Position numbers and translations under genes: made by a program | Source: Allacma fusca | Taxonomy: Eukaryota > Arthropoda > Collembola > Symphypleona > Sminthuridae | Direction of reading: 5' to 3' | DNA: 64,000 nucleotides | NCBI GenBank assembly: GCA_947179485.1 | Contig: OX359246.1 | Location: 12,028,001-12,092,000, forward strand | Shown: one piece after another, positions 33,812-46,500 of the stretch | Layout of the letters: every line of letters starts with the position of its first letter | How positions within the stretch are numbered: position 1 is the first letter of the stretch | The notes under the pieces: model-generated | Seen by the model: the letters and a program-made list of their open reading frames with translations, nothing else | Told to the model about the DNA's origin: nothing | Database searches by the model: none

Positions 33812-34645
33812 GGGTTACATGTCTACTGCCACCCAAGCAACTGCCATAAGGACAACTGCCACGCGGAGAACTGCCACAAGGACAACTGCCACAATAATAA
33901 TTGCCACCCGCTTCGAAAACCCTGAACGTACCAACTGCCACATTACCTACTGCCACTTTACCATCTGCCAACTGAAACCATATGTATACTGAAGCTCCGG
34001 AAATGCAGTGTAAGCTCCGAAAATGATAGTAAGCTCCGGAAATGATAGTAAGCTCCGGAAATGATAGTAAGCTCCGAAAATGATAGTAAGCTTCGGAAAT
34101 GATAGTAAGTCTCGGAAATGATAGTAAGCTCCGGAAATGCAGTGTAAGCTCCGGAAATGATAGTAAGCTCCGAAAATGATAGTAAGTCCGGAAATGATAG
34201 TAAGCTCCGGAAATGATAGTAAGCTCCAAAAATGCAGTGTAAGCTCCGAAAATGCAGTGTAAGCTCCGAAAATGCAGCGTAAGCTCCGAAAATGCAGTGT
34301 AAGCTCCGAAAATGCATAGTAAGCTCCGGAAATGATAGTAAGCTCCGGAAATGATAGTAAGCTCCGGAAATGCATAGTAAGCTCCGGAAATGATAGTAAG
34401 CTTCGAAAATGCTGTGTAAGCTCTGAAAATGCAGTGTAAGCTCCGGAAATGATAGAAAGCATTAGTTCGGAGAAGTGGCAGTAGGTATGTGTGGCAGATG
34501 GTAAAAGTGGCAGTTGCCCAAGTGGCAGCAGGTAAGTGTGGCAGATGGTAAAGTGGCAGTTTATTGTGGCAGTTGTCCTTGCGGCAGTTCTCCGCGTGGC
34601 AGTTGCTCTTGTGGCAGTTGCTTGGGTGGCAGTGGACCGGACACG
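33812..34645. mobile_element. Word-filled element (ACTGCCAC word) enclosing a minisatellite
   Basis: Flanked by perfect GCCCAACC duplications (33804-33811 and 34646-34653). The ends are imperfect inverted repeats built from many ACTGCCAC words (left) and GTGGCAGT words (right), sharing phrases such as CCACCCAAGCAACTGCC. The centre is a 19/20-bp minisatellite (33990-34460). The long minus-strand frames here arise from the repeats. Confidence 0.82.
33990..34460. repeat. Two-type minisatellite, 19 and 20 bp
   Basis: About 24 tandem units of the forms TAAGCTCCGGAAATGATAG (19 bp) and TAAGCTCCGAAAATGCAGTG (20 bp), arranged in runs and with hybrid units (GCATAG). The pattern suggests unequal exchange between two unit types. 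Confidence 0.85.
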
Positions 34646-35091
34646 GCCCAACCGTGGCAGAAAAACTGAAAACGTTTCGCCCCTATCAGTTCAGTGTATC
34701 ATGTCACATCAGTCGTCTTTGGTATTTCATTCAAACAACGGAATTACTTGTCATACCAAGTCATATATTGGTAGTAACTTTCCTAAACCCGAACTTGATC
34801 TGATACTTGAATATCAGGTCCATAAATCTTGCGAACCGAACTTGGATTTGAATTATACTTTAACCTCACAACTTTGTAGTATGAAGCCGCAAAAACACTC
34901 CAACGGGTGGAGCTAAGATTTTCAATTTCCATCGTATTTATTAAATTCAGATTCGGGTTCACTCATGGTTTTTTCCTTGTGTTACAGTCTCACCGGACAA
35001 TTTACTTCAATAGTTTTTCAAAAATGATGAAAAATTAGAAGACAATTTTTAAGCACGATGATTTACAGAATACACAACGGTCACTCCATAT

Positions 35092-36008
35092 CAGAGCTTA
35101 TCTGCCGGGGACAGGGACGTCCCGTCGGGACACTGGACGGACCGGGACGTCCCCGGGGACAAAATAATTGTCCCCATGTCGTATTCGGGACGGGACGGGG
35201 ACAAAAAAATTGGCCCCATTATATTCGGGACAGGACGGGGACAAAAAAAAATGTCCCCATTATATCAGGGACGGGACGGGGACAACAAAAATTGTCCCCA
35301 CTATATTCGGGACGGGATGGGGGCAAAAAAAATTGTCCTCATTGTATTCCGGACGGGACACTGTTTGGTCCTGTATATAACGGGACGGGACGAGCAAGCA
35401 TAACAGAACAAGGATAACGTTTCAGCTTTAATTCTCTTGAGTAAACTATTCTGTGAACACTATTTTACCGAATGCAAGACATTCTATTTTAGGTGGTAGA
35501 AAATGAATCTTGTTGATCAAAAAGTTAAGAAAGAATCTTGGAGCCACGATTCTATAAATGCGTTTTTTATGTCTTTAGTACAAATATTTTTTGTACGAAA
35601 TTTTCCTCATGTTCTGATTTTCGGTATGACTGTTTTTAGTAATTATCGGGACGGTGCAGGAATTTTATTCACATGCCCCAATTTTCGGGACCGGGGACAA
35701 TGTTTTTTAAACATTTTGGGGGCGGGACGGGGACAAGCTTTTTGTCCCCATGTCCCGACTTTCGGGACGGGACCGCGGACAACGTTTTTTAAAAATTTTG
35801 GGGACGGGACGGGGACAACGTCTTTGTCCCCATGTCCCGACTTTCGGGACGGGACCGGGGACAATGTTTTTATAATTTTTTGGGGACGGGACGGGGACAT
35901 GGTTTTTGTCACCGTGTCCCGATTGTCTGGACGGGACTGGGGACTAAGGTTTTTAAAAAATATCGGGACGGGGACGGGACAAGAATTTTGTCCCCAGCAA
36001 AAGCTCTG
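35092..36008. mobile_element. Word-filled hAT-like MITE (GGGACGGGGACA word)
   Basis: The left end is CAGAGCTTATCTGCCGGGGA and the right end GTCCCCAGCAAAAGCTCTG. A perfect 8-bp duplication CTCCATAT lies at 35084-35091 and 36009-36016. Degenerate GGGACGGGGACA words occupy both ends around an AT-rich centre. The several overlapping open frames on both strands are word artefacts. Confidence 0.93.
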
Positions 36009-36126
36009 CTCCATATGAAGGTGAGCTCCAGCTCCTGTGCATATCTTGGCAGGCATGGTTTCTAGAATGCGTGTTGCAGAAGTGCGAACAATCGAGGGAG
36101 AAGAACGCACAAAGGAAGCAAACGTT

Positions 36127-36401
36127 GGAACTAGGATACTTGAATCGGTACTTGAAAGTGCAAGTTCGGGTTCAAGTAAAACCCCTGCCCAGACCTGAAC
36201 TTGAACTTGATCCTTAGTTCAAGTCAATTCTGTGGACTTGAACTTGGACCAGAACCGACTTGAATTTCCAAGTTCGGATCCAGCAAATACTTGAACTTGA
36301 CCCGATTCAACCAAGTAGAAACGCTCATGATCCCGAACTGTCTCCGAACTTGACCTGACTTGATACTTGTCAAGTACTACTTGAACTTGAGCGCAGCTCT
36401 G
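36127..36401. mobile_element. CAAGTT-word element, left end missing
   Basis: The right end reads GAGCGCAGCTCTG, the same as the element at 30652-30993, followed by TTTTGAAC. Segmental duplicate 1 has the uninterrupted TTTTGAACTCTGCAGCAG at about 17013. No left CAGAGCTGC terminus was found. AACTTGA and CAAGTT words dominate. Confidence 0.6.
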
Positions 36402-38260
36402 TTTTGAACCCTGCAGCAGCACGACGCACTCAACCATATATGTACAACTGACGGAGCAATTATTCCAGGCATTTTTATGGGACAGTTCTGGGAAAGCTAA
36501 CATTAACTATAATTCTCAGTATTGTTCATTTGGCTGATGATCCATTAATGGATAACTAGATAGGACTAGCGCGTCTCCATTTGAGAACTACACAAAAACG
36601 TTTTTACACAAATAGTTATATACGAAAGCTGCCAAAGCTTTAGTAGACAAATGAAATGCAGATACATACAAATATATTGAAACCGGACATTATATCTTTG
36701 TATTTATGTACCAAGGAAAATAATTTGAAACTATTAACCAATAAAATATTACAAAACACTCGCTAGGACTCGCGATGGAGACAGCTGAATTACAGTATGA
36801 CATATTATCAGAATATTTCTATATTCTATTTACTAAAGTCTTGTCATTAACGAGGATCCGATTGGCTATTGTTGAAATCCTGTGAAATACAAAACCTCTC
36901 TTAAATTTTTCTGACACTACATTCATCTTCCACAGCCCAGAATACAACGTTATAAGCTCTCGCAGGAAGAGAGATTTGTATAGTCAAACTTTTATTTCTC
37001 AAAATGATTTCCAATCTCTACACATTCTAGAAATTATGTTTAATATTTTCGTAATCACTGGGAAGGACATGATGACCAGTGAGGGCTATAACAGTAGTAA
37101 AAACTCTAATTTAATTACCCGTTGTCATTTTATGACCTGTGTCACCTTTATCTCGGCTCACCTTTGAAACTCCTTGAGAAATCTAACAAAAAGTATAAAG
37201 AACTCAAGAATAGGAATTAACTCAAGGTAAAACTCCCAGAGATTATCAAGAGAGGAGCACATAAAGTTAGATTTAGAATCAGATTCCTATAATAGTTTGT
37301 TGATTGCTGTGAGAACACGGATATTCCATTTGGTGTATATTCTTCGATAACGTATGTTTTGACACACACTCTATATATATATATATGTATATGCTATTAG
37401 TAGCATACGGCCATTCCAAGTCTACATCAGACTCTCGCGGAGATGATTCCCAAGCAAAAGTAAGCTAATTCCAGCTTAATATGTTATTTCCTTGCTCAAG
37501 GCAATGATGTCGATGTGAATTGGAAAAGCAAGTTTTTGTGCTGGTTATTCTCTGAGAATGCTTTGGCCACAAACAAACAGAGAGAAGGAGTAAGATTGAT
37601 TACCATACCTGCTCACAAGCTCATCCTCAGCATAATATTTACATACAAGAAGTCCTTATGTAAGCAGTTAATTCTCTCCCAGTGTCTCTTGGGACAGAAG
37701 GAAGCCAGAAAGGCCATTAAAATACAATGGATTTAAGCCTCAAAAATGTCAAGCTATTCCGAATGGTACAGTGGATTGGCAGCAGTCTTGGAGCAAGTTT
37801 CACATCCGAAGGATTAAATATTTCAAGTCTCGTGAACTTCAAGAGAGTCTTCACAAGTAATTACTAATAGGAAGGATCACTATGGGCAAAACCGCAGAAA
37901 CGAATGTAGTTGCGGCTATTTCTGAGGTAAGTTTTTTTAATCTTTTTATTTTATGGTTAGTGCTGAATAGGTATACAAAACTGTACATTTGTCAGGTTCA
38001 ATATTTCCATTCAATTTTATGACCCATAGCTCAAAACTGCCATCAAAGATATCAGCAATGAGGATAGTTTGTACGACGATGACTTTTATCTCCTTCAGTG
38101 GCTGAAAGGTAAAATTATTATAAGAAATTCTTCACAGAATTACGCCCTGTTAATTCTCTCTGTAAAGATCCTCCCGCGTCAGCACACTTTCATTATTACT
38201 GCGTGATCCCCCCAAAATTTATATTCCAATGATTTACTCTTATATACTACAATTATTACA
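36402..38260. repeat. Segmental duplicate 2 (Sec14 5' region)
   Basis: Counterpart of 17010-20210 without its two insertions. It supplies empty sites for the elements at 17588 and 19312. It contains the promoter region, a probable leader exon with donor GTAAGC at 37460, and exons 1-2 of the complete Sec14-like gene. Confidence 0.8.
37372..37386 (+). promoter_or_regulatory. Candidate TATA region of first complete Sec14-like gene
   Basis: An alternating TATATA run about 500 bp upstream of the ATG, conserved in the truncated duplicate (18829-18850). It would give a leader exon ending at a GTAAGC donor (37460), joined to an acceptor TAATAG at 37870 just before the ATG. The leader intron is inference from conservation and splice motifs. 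A simple repeat could mimic a TATA box. Confidence 0.4.
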
Positions 38261-40371
38261 TTTATTACTCACACGTAAAAAACTAAATGTTTCCGTCACA
38301 TTTCACGCTCCCTATGAAACAACCACAATTCTCAAAGAACCCCATAAAAATTTCGTTCACAGTTGTTTAATTATTTATTATTTTTATAACGTGAGTGAGA
38401 ATTACATGGTATAAATATTTGACTTGAAAGTCCAACATATACGCAAGCAGCTAGGGATGAAATTATTTTATGAGGTGGTTGATCTTTCCTGTGATTGTAG
38501 TAATTAATTCAGACACTATGTACATATGTATGTACAACTTTCACATATTAAGATTACAACGGGGAATTACAAGACTTATTTTTTCCACGACAATATCTCA
38601 TGTAAAATTCATGCTGACGAAGTGCCGTTCCAGAGAGAGAGAGTTGACTGCTCATTAAATGAATATTTTATTAAAGCTAAAATGTAATTACTTGTAATGA
38701 AGCAAATTTTAAAAATATGAAAATAATTAGTAACATTTTATTTTCAGCTGGAAAGTTTAATTTGAAAAAGGCTGAGAAGAAGTTGAGGAAAGTAAGTATT
38801 CTTTTTAAAATTGACCTGTGTAAGAATTAACACTAGAGTAATTTCGTACCCTTTTGTGCTGCAATAGAAAGATGTGTCTTGGTGATTTTAAATTACAGTG
38901 TACTCTTTCTATAAGGCAACCCTAAAAGTAACAAAAAGGTCTTTCTGAGCATCCACCCCAAAGAAAAAAAGTATTGTTGTAATAGGAAACATGTTATTTG
39001 AGTATTGAATTGTGCTCCTGCAAGGACTAATATCATATGAGAGTACACTGTATTTATTTTTACTTCAAAATATTACATATAGCTGTTATTAGAAAAACCT
39101 TGCAGGTGTTCCAATATCTCCAGTGTCATTTTTTATGCTAGCCTTGCAACTTGCACATTTAATTTAATCAAGTATAAACAACATATGTAAATCCTGTATA
39201 TATGCACATCCATGTGGACATTTTTAAATGCAAGCAATTTTTTATTGCTTTTCAATGCAAAGACCTGTTCAAAAGAATTCCGAAGTTGACTCTCAAGCAT
39301 CGATTCTTTTCAGGCAGCCAAGTGGCGCAAAGAAAATAATCTCTCTGGGCTTGTGGATGAGCCCTATCCTGAGAACTGGTTGGAGGCAGTTCCGATCCAT
39401 GCGGATGCCGTCTCAAAAACTGGGGTTGTAGGTAATCCAATATGTGCATTTTTACCTTTTGGAGGATTAAAAATATTTTTTGAAAACATTCTTTCAATGA
39501 GTTTAATAATAATTATGGCTATTTAATAATTATTCTCATTCGAACTTGTTTGTTCCTGAAACAGTGACAACAATTCAATTCAGTGCTGTGGATATCCCAG
39601 GCCTTTTCAAGCAATGGGGACGGGAGCAAATTACTAAGCTAACAGTCCAAGGTTTTGCACAAATGGAAAATGTCATGCTAGAACTCAACAAGCGAAAGTT
39701 TGGGGGTCAACCACTCACGGAAGATTCCCTGGAAGGGGCAGTTATGCTCATTGATGCGGATAAGCTTTCAGCAAAGGATTTGAGCTCACTTGAAGGTGCA
39801 TATTCTTGACGAGAGTCTTATGTTGGTATAATTTTAATTATTGAAAAATTTTTTTAAACATTAAAAATGCTGTAACTTTTTTAATTCACAGTGATCCAAA
39901 CCTTCACTGACATTTGCAAGAAACTCAAAAAATATTTCCCTACCCTGGCATCTAAAATCATTGTTGTGAATTGTGAGTGTCTTTTTATTTTTAAAATTAT
40001 TATTATTAAAATTTATTAGGGATAATGTAGATGGACTTTTGGATTTTAAATTTGTGAAAATAATTACCTTATTTCTTAACAGTTAGCATTATTTGCTATA
40101 ATATGACTAATGTATTCCCCTCGGAATTTCAGGTACATCTGTGATAGATGCTCTGCTCAAGATCGCACGTACTATTTTGGAAAAAGCCTCCCTCAAGTTT
40201 GAAATCTTTGGCAAGGATGACAAATCAAATTGGCATGAAGCCGTCACAGCTCAAATACCTGCAAAATTACTCCCTGAGGCTTTTGGGGGAACTAAACCAA
40301 AGGAAGAACCCATCAAACGGGACAGATTTGTGGACAAAGCTTTGATTTTGTCCTTAGTGAATGATTTGTGA
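37882..40371 (+). CDS. Sec14-like CRAL-TRIO lipid-binding protein 1
   Basis: Seven exons: 37882-37926, 38030-38108, 38748-38791, 39314-39431, 39565-39795, 39892-39972 and 40133-40371. All introns are GT-AG and phases agree, giving 278 aa. A short CRAL-TRIO N-terminal helix region spans about residues 28-65 (FYLLQWLKA, then KKAEKKLRK and KWRKEN). The Sec14 fold runs from about 70 to 255: LIDADKLSAKDL in place of the usual DLEG-type strand, YFPTLASKIIVVN before the exon 6/7 junction, and the hallmark FGGT at 250-253. Family members bind one hydrophobic ligand (phosphoinositide, retinoid or tocopherol type) and move or present it. The ligand here is unknown. It has no GOLD domain and no signal peptide, so it is probably cytosolic. 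Confidence 0.9.
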
Positions 40372-43300
40372 GAAATCTGTTATTAAATCTTCTTGTCCTT
40401 GGTAAATGACCTGTGAGCATCGAAATGATTCTGGAAGTCCTGGTGACTGTTAAAAAAATATTACACAGTTTTTCTGCTCTTATGTATACTTGTTCGTATT
40501 TGAACGTAGTTCATTATCCATCAACTGTTGCCCAGTGCTTTCTAAATTCAATTGCTCAACTTCATTCATGTAAATGAATTGAAGCCATCAAGTGCATACA
40601 TACTTATGTGACTTTACCATTTCCTACAGACACTGACTCATTCTTTTTGTGCTCCCCAGAGCGATAGTATCCTTTACGTAATTAACCGGTTCCACTACAA
40701 ATGTACTCCAGAAGGTGTAAAAATAATGGAATAATTTCCTCCAGGAAAGGATTTTATTAGGCATGAACATATATACAGATAATAGTTGAGAAAACATTTT
40801 TGGATAATAATAATAATTCAAGACGAGACTGTAGTCGTGGTCAACTCTTTAAGGTAGTAATTTTGGAGACGAGGGTATTTTATTAGACATGCGTTTGGAT
40901 TTTGTCCTTAGATAGATAGATTTTTACTAGAGTCACTTATGTGTCATGTTAATACCTGCTTGGAATAAATTAAAGCAAGAGACATTTGACTTTGCTGTCA
41001 GGCATAGACAGTAGCGTTGTCTTCTCCTATTAAAAATTGCTTTTGACTTGTAATCAATTCAAGCTAGGATATATGTACATATTGAGTATTCATCTCTGTA
41101 TGGAATAAGATATCAATGATTAATCGACATAATAAAAGAGTTTTTACGTAGATGTAAATATACGAGCGATGTTAAACTGTAGCAAATAAATGCATCTGCG
41201 ATTTATGTACAAGAGACACATAAAAGTGAGAAAATTCTCCGAAAAGGACAAGAGCAAAAGATGTGGGAAATTACAAAGGGTCCTTATACATACATACATA
41301 CATGCTTTAAAGAGGTGATTTCCGAATAAGTCTCATGCAATATATAAGAGCAGATTCACAGAATAGAGACAGGAGTCGAAATTCCAACCAAATTACAGCA
41401 AAGTAATTGTATGCACGACTGCAATACTTACAGTAATAGCAAAACTTTTCTGAATTTCATTAAGAACTTGAGCCTGTGGATTGACGTTCATGAAAAGACC
41501 GGTCAATGGCCCTTCTTTCACGACATCTCACAAGCAAGTATTCAAGCTGAAACTTGTGTATGAAAAATTACTTAAACATAAAGTAGGACTCTCATTTGTT
41601 ATGGATAGCGTGAATCAGAATGAGCTGGATGGGTGCCTGGGAACTTGATTCAGCGCCACAGTGATTGCGGAAGGAAACTAAACTTGATAGAGTCACTAGT
41701 GAACATATCATGCTGTAGTTTGGCTAGAGGGCGCTGAGTGCGAAATCGTTCAGCTTCAAATGATACCACGTTTAAGGAACCAAGAGCATGAACCTGTATT
41801 GACATCATTTTATGATTCTGTTACTTGAGTCTCAGGTTCCCGCAGCACGTTTGCTTCCTTTGCTCTAGCTGCAAGAGCTATTAACATGGTAATGTTCACA
41901 ATTATGGCTCACACGTAGTCTTGCTTTATGAAATTTCTTTATAAATTGTTTTTAAATTTTCTAGCTCTTCCAATTGAGATTCCGTGGTCATTAGTTGTCC
42001 TAGCGATTTGTCACTCGCACAAAACGAATTGAAGGGACGTTTTAATTCTTCAGCCCGATTAATCATCTTAAAGGTCGAATTCCATGTTTCAAATCATCTA
42101 CAATTGGTAGTTTTCTCACTGACATCTGATCACATAGTTTATGCAAATTTTCTTACAAAATGTGCTAATACTTAATATTTTTCATAAGGTTTCGAATGTG
42201 AGTTTTTTTGAAATTCCATGATCGGGTAACTTTTCTGATTTGATTCAAATTTCTTTTGCTGCTCCGCTTTCATGGTCTTCAAGAGATCAAGTTTAAAATA
42301 TATGCAAATCATCGAATTCGGCATTTGTTTTGCAACAGATGGCAGATGAAACTGTAACATGGAGGATTTCTGCTGAGATACAGGCCTCCTTGTAAATTTG
42401 GGAATTTTGCGTTTGAAACCCTCCGGCTCTCACCTAGTTTGAATTGACATTTTTTTATGCGATTTTAGATACCCCGGGAAGGTCCTCTACTCAGACAACA
42501 CAAAGTTTCATGTTGGTCTATCCATCAAAATTGCTCTCCTTGTGAGTAAATTGTGTGTAATTGTATGCAGTTACTTGTTTTTAGTTCTAGACTAGTCCAA
42601 GGAAAATCCCCAAAACGTTCTGGAACTTTTTCCCACATGAATATAATTCCTACTGATTTTTATTTACTCCAAACATTCAACATTGGTCAAGGAAGCATTT
42701 GCAGGCTTACACAATTCTGGTTCCGGGATAATAAATTAATCCATAATGAGCTGAACACAACGACATCATATTTCATAAGACGAGTGGAGTAAAAATCTTG
42801 TCGCGTGTAACTCTAGCGTGTTGTGACCCATTTTGTTATGCAGGAGAACCGAGGACCTCAAAAGTTCAATGAATCCAGTTCATCTTATAGAATTTAAAGT
42901 AGACTGTTGGAGTGGCATGTGCATTTTTAAATAGACACAATTCCAGTATGTACATAATTTCTCTATAACATGCATTCCTATACGCAGCAATAAAGCAAAA
43001 GAGTCAAATTCTGAGAGGTGATCTTCTAAAGATGGAACACTGGTTAGCATTGCCTAAGAGGATATTGGAACACGTGTTCCTTAAATTCAGTTTTTGGGTA
43101 CAAGTTTAACTTGAGAAACTTTTGATGCTCGCAGAAGTTCATACTGAAATCCATGATTCCACAATAAATTATATTGCAATTTTATATTTATTATAAAATT
43201 CATTATACAAGTGATTCGCAATAAATTTTATTCGCCTAGACTTCCTTGAAAATCCTTAATTCTCCAATTTCATACCTGACCTATGGTAGCCTTTGTCTAT

Positions 43301-45039
43301 ACGGACTGGACTTGTTTTTGTTACAATGAAAGTATACACATCCTTATGCATCTAACAATGTTCAAATTAAATTACAAGATGGTGTAACCACTGCACATTC
43401 AAAAGACGGATAATGTTTGCCAAAAAAATACATGCGCACCTTTATGACTTAAAATGTCATGACATTAAGGAGATTTAACTCTTGAAAGCTTTAAACCTAT
43501 GTTGCTACATGTAACATGGGCCAATATTTCCCACGTGTTTCTTAAACGTGACTCATTGAAAAAACAAAGCGTAGTTTCCAGACTACTTGTTGGCCTGTGG
43601 CTTCCCCTTGTAATTATAATATAAATGTAGCTAATTGTGTGAACGACATGCACTCCTCAAACATGTATTTATTGTTACACTACCAATTATAATTTTTTTC
43701 TCACAAACTTTCCAGAATCCATTGATTTTAATCGTAGGCTCCAGCAGATCATGACACAAGGAATTATGTAGAAGCATATAATTCCCAGTAAATGCTCTGT
43801 TAAATAGAAGCAGACACAGTGTTGTAATCTAACTATACGTGATTCCCTGTGAATCAAGCATTTCAGCAATTTCCTGCTCCGATTAAATATCCCCACAGTG
43901 AATTGTAAGTTTTATTTTATTTTATTTTGGACTTCCATTTATGGAAAATATACGGGTACAATTTTCAGTATATATGTATATATATCTAATAAAATGGATT
44001 AATATAATTGGATGCCATGTAAATCGGGCGGAATTATTAGCCTGCTTTATTTCCCGACCTGGATCCGGACAGTATTTTCTGACAGCAAAAAGAGGTCAAA
44101 AAGTACACGTACATTTCCTCCACCATTTGTTTTTAATTTCATGGTAATGTTTTTATAATTAGTACGCTTGCATCTTGTTTTTCTTTGTTTGATTCTTCAA
44201 AATACTACTTTAAATTTTCATCTTGTTCCAGTACAAATAATTCACATGAACTGTTAAAATTTATGTAACTACTAGATTTGATGTCAGAGTCTCAAATTAC
44301 TCAGCTTGTAGGATATAGTCTTTTTTGCTCCAAACAATTTCCAACAACATATCAAGGAATGAAATTCCTTCATGAGAATATTTGTTTGCAAAAAACAATT
44401 CAAATATTTGTTCCTCTCATTTTAAGTGCACCCTTAGCAAAACTTTAAAGAGACAAATTATGGTTTGTTTAACATTTAAGCTGTAACTACATGCACGAAT
44501 TTGTGTACATATTCTAAGAAAGATAACTGTACTTGCAGGCCGTATTTGTGTATACTGAATACACCAATGTTGAATGCATTACATTAATTACTAGCAATTA
44601 CAAGTTTAGATTGAACCAGTATGTGCTAAAGTGTCTTTTGCCGCTAGCTAATAATACATTAACTGTTCTCTGACGTACGTTATGTTGTAAACGAGCATAA
44701 AAACGTGTTACACATAATCATGTGTAAATACATATCCTGCTAAAGCTACATTGGACGTCATAAACTCCTTCCACATGCAATTACACGCATTTGACCCATG
44801 ACTTTAAAATGCTGAATGAAGCATCAGTAAACAATCTTGTTTGTGATATTTGTAAACTGTTTACTCTGGAAATTTGTTTTGAACAATCTTTTAGCCTATA
44901 ACCTATCTACTCTTATTGACAAATAAAACACATAACAGGAATCTGAACTAAGAAATCCCGTGTTTTTTATCAGTCATTTCCATTGTTTTATAACGTGTCT
45001 TTCTTATGCGAGGTGATCCAAAACTGGGTTATATGTTTT
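40372..45039. other. 3' region and gene-free spacer after Sec14-like gene 1
   Basis: It begins with the likely 3' UTR. Just past the stop, 40392-40418 is a diverged echo of the last coding bases (TCTTGTCCTTGGTAAATGAC against TTTTGTCCTTAGTGAATGAT). A TACATACATACATACATG microsatellite lies near 41288. Otherwise it is AT-rich. I see no conserved frames, splice chains or tRNA. Confidence 0.45.
40964..40969 (+). terminator. Candidate poly(A) signal, Sec14-like gene 1
   Basis: AATAAA about 590 bases past the stop codon. No closer canonical AATAAA was noticed. This is a low-information motif in AT-rich DNA. Confidence 0.25.
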
Positions 45040-45520
45040 GTATATAGGTTCCTATAAAGAGGACAATTAACACTTGAATGCGGTGAGGCAACAAATAGTT
45101 GACAACACCCTGCACACATTCGAAGAGTCCTAAAAATCTGAGAGATGAATTGTAAACAAAGTCCATAAAATAATCTCCAGTGAATCTCCGCATCATACCA
45201 GATATTTTTTACCCTTTGCTCAAACAACGTGCGAGGAAATGATTCACTATCAAGTCCAGTCCTGCTGCTCACCCATTGACTCTATATACATATGTAGGAA
45301 GTAAACAATATGTTTGAAGTATCCCCTGGGTTTTCTAAAATTAGTGAGCTGGATGTCCTTCGAATAGTTTATTGTGAGTTGTTTTTGTGGAAGCTCCTTT
45401 TAATTAATCCCATCATAACATTTGTAAAAACCATCCCCGTACCGGTTTATTTTCTGCATTTACAATTAATAAGTTACATATTTGAAGCATTCTGTCATAC
45501 ACTAGTTCTGGGAAAGCTAT
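45040..45520. repeat. Direct repeat, copy 1 (partner at about 46030-46500)
   Basis: About 470 bp recurs about 970 bp downstream. Shared phrases are GACAACACCCTGCACA, CCAGTGAATCTCCGCA-like, TAGGAAGTAAACAA and AACCATCCCCGTACCGGTTT. Divergence is clear, so the duplication is not recent. Short frames in each copy are not conserved. Function is unknown. Confidence 0.7.
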
Positions 45521-46029
45521 ATACTTAAATGTTCAACAAGGGGTCATTACAAAGGTAAAGTTGCTATTTGCTATAAATTTGGAAAATATTTCTCACGAGA
45601 GCCTTTAACTACAGTAAATTAATTACTAATTACCTATTGAGAAAGAACCATTGAATTGTAGAAAAATCTGAGTCAATTCAGCCGACAAGTACAGTATACT
45701 TTATTGTACGGGAGCCTCCATTAAATCTTATATTTTACTCCTTTACGTTTATGATCATTTAAAAAAATAATGCAAGATCTTCAAATCTCTTTATAGTGAT
45801 TATCTTCAATAATTTCTAAATATACTCCAAAATAAGCGTCATAATTCATTCCTGCCAGGAACAGTAGTCATTTATAAACCCTTAATATAAATCACACATG
45901 TTACAAATTACTATTTACAATCGGAGTGTTCTTCGCCTGTGTGGATATCTTCAATGAATAACAAATACAATAAGTTTGTAATTACTTAATTTAAAAACAC
46001 CTCTGTGTTTTTGACGCTGTCTAAAAAAA

Positions 46030-46500
46030 CACTTAATCTGTACATGCGGGATGACCAGCACTTGTTGATAACACCCTGCACATTGGCAGAGTCCTAAAAA
46101 ACTGAAAAAGGGATTATAAACAGAGTCCAGAAAACAATTTTCAGTGAATCTCCGCAGTGTACCAGGATTTTTTACTTTCCCTCGAACAACATGCTAGAAG
46201 ATAATTTAATGCCAGATGCATACAGCTCTATGTACGTTAGCACATGACTCTATAAGTAGGAAGTAAACAACATGTTGGCAATGTACTCTGCCTTGTCTAA
46301 AATTCTTGAGCTGGGTGTCCTTCGAATAGTTTGTTGTCAATTGTTTTCGTGGAAGCTCCTCTTAATTGCCATCAACCTTTACCACAACTTTTGTAAAAAC
46401 CATCCCCGTACCGGTTTATTTTCCACAATTAGAACTATAACCAGTTGCATATGTTTAGCATAATGTAATGTCACTGTCATGGGAAAGCCAGGTTTTAAAT
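46030..46500. repeat. Direct repeat, copy 2
   Basis: Partner of 45040-45520 in the same orientation, with small indels. The intervening stretch 45521-46029 is AT-rich without recognised features. Confidence 0.7.

Noticed and set aside
33756..34651. Minus-strand frames with repeating YYHFRSLLSFPELT
   Set aside because: They are translations of the 19/20-bp minisatellite and ACTGCCAC words.
35058..36110. Several overlapping frames of 70-170 codons on both strands
   Set aside because: They lie wholly or mostly inside GGGACGGGGACA words and have the low-complexity composition of the words. No known domain.
42553..43896. Frames of 60-80 codons in the spacer
   Set aside because: No homology, no splice chain and no second copy to test conservation.
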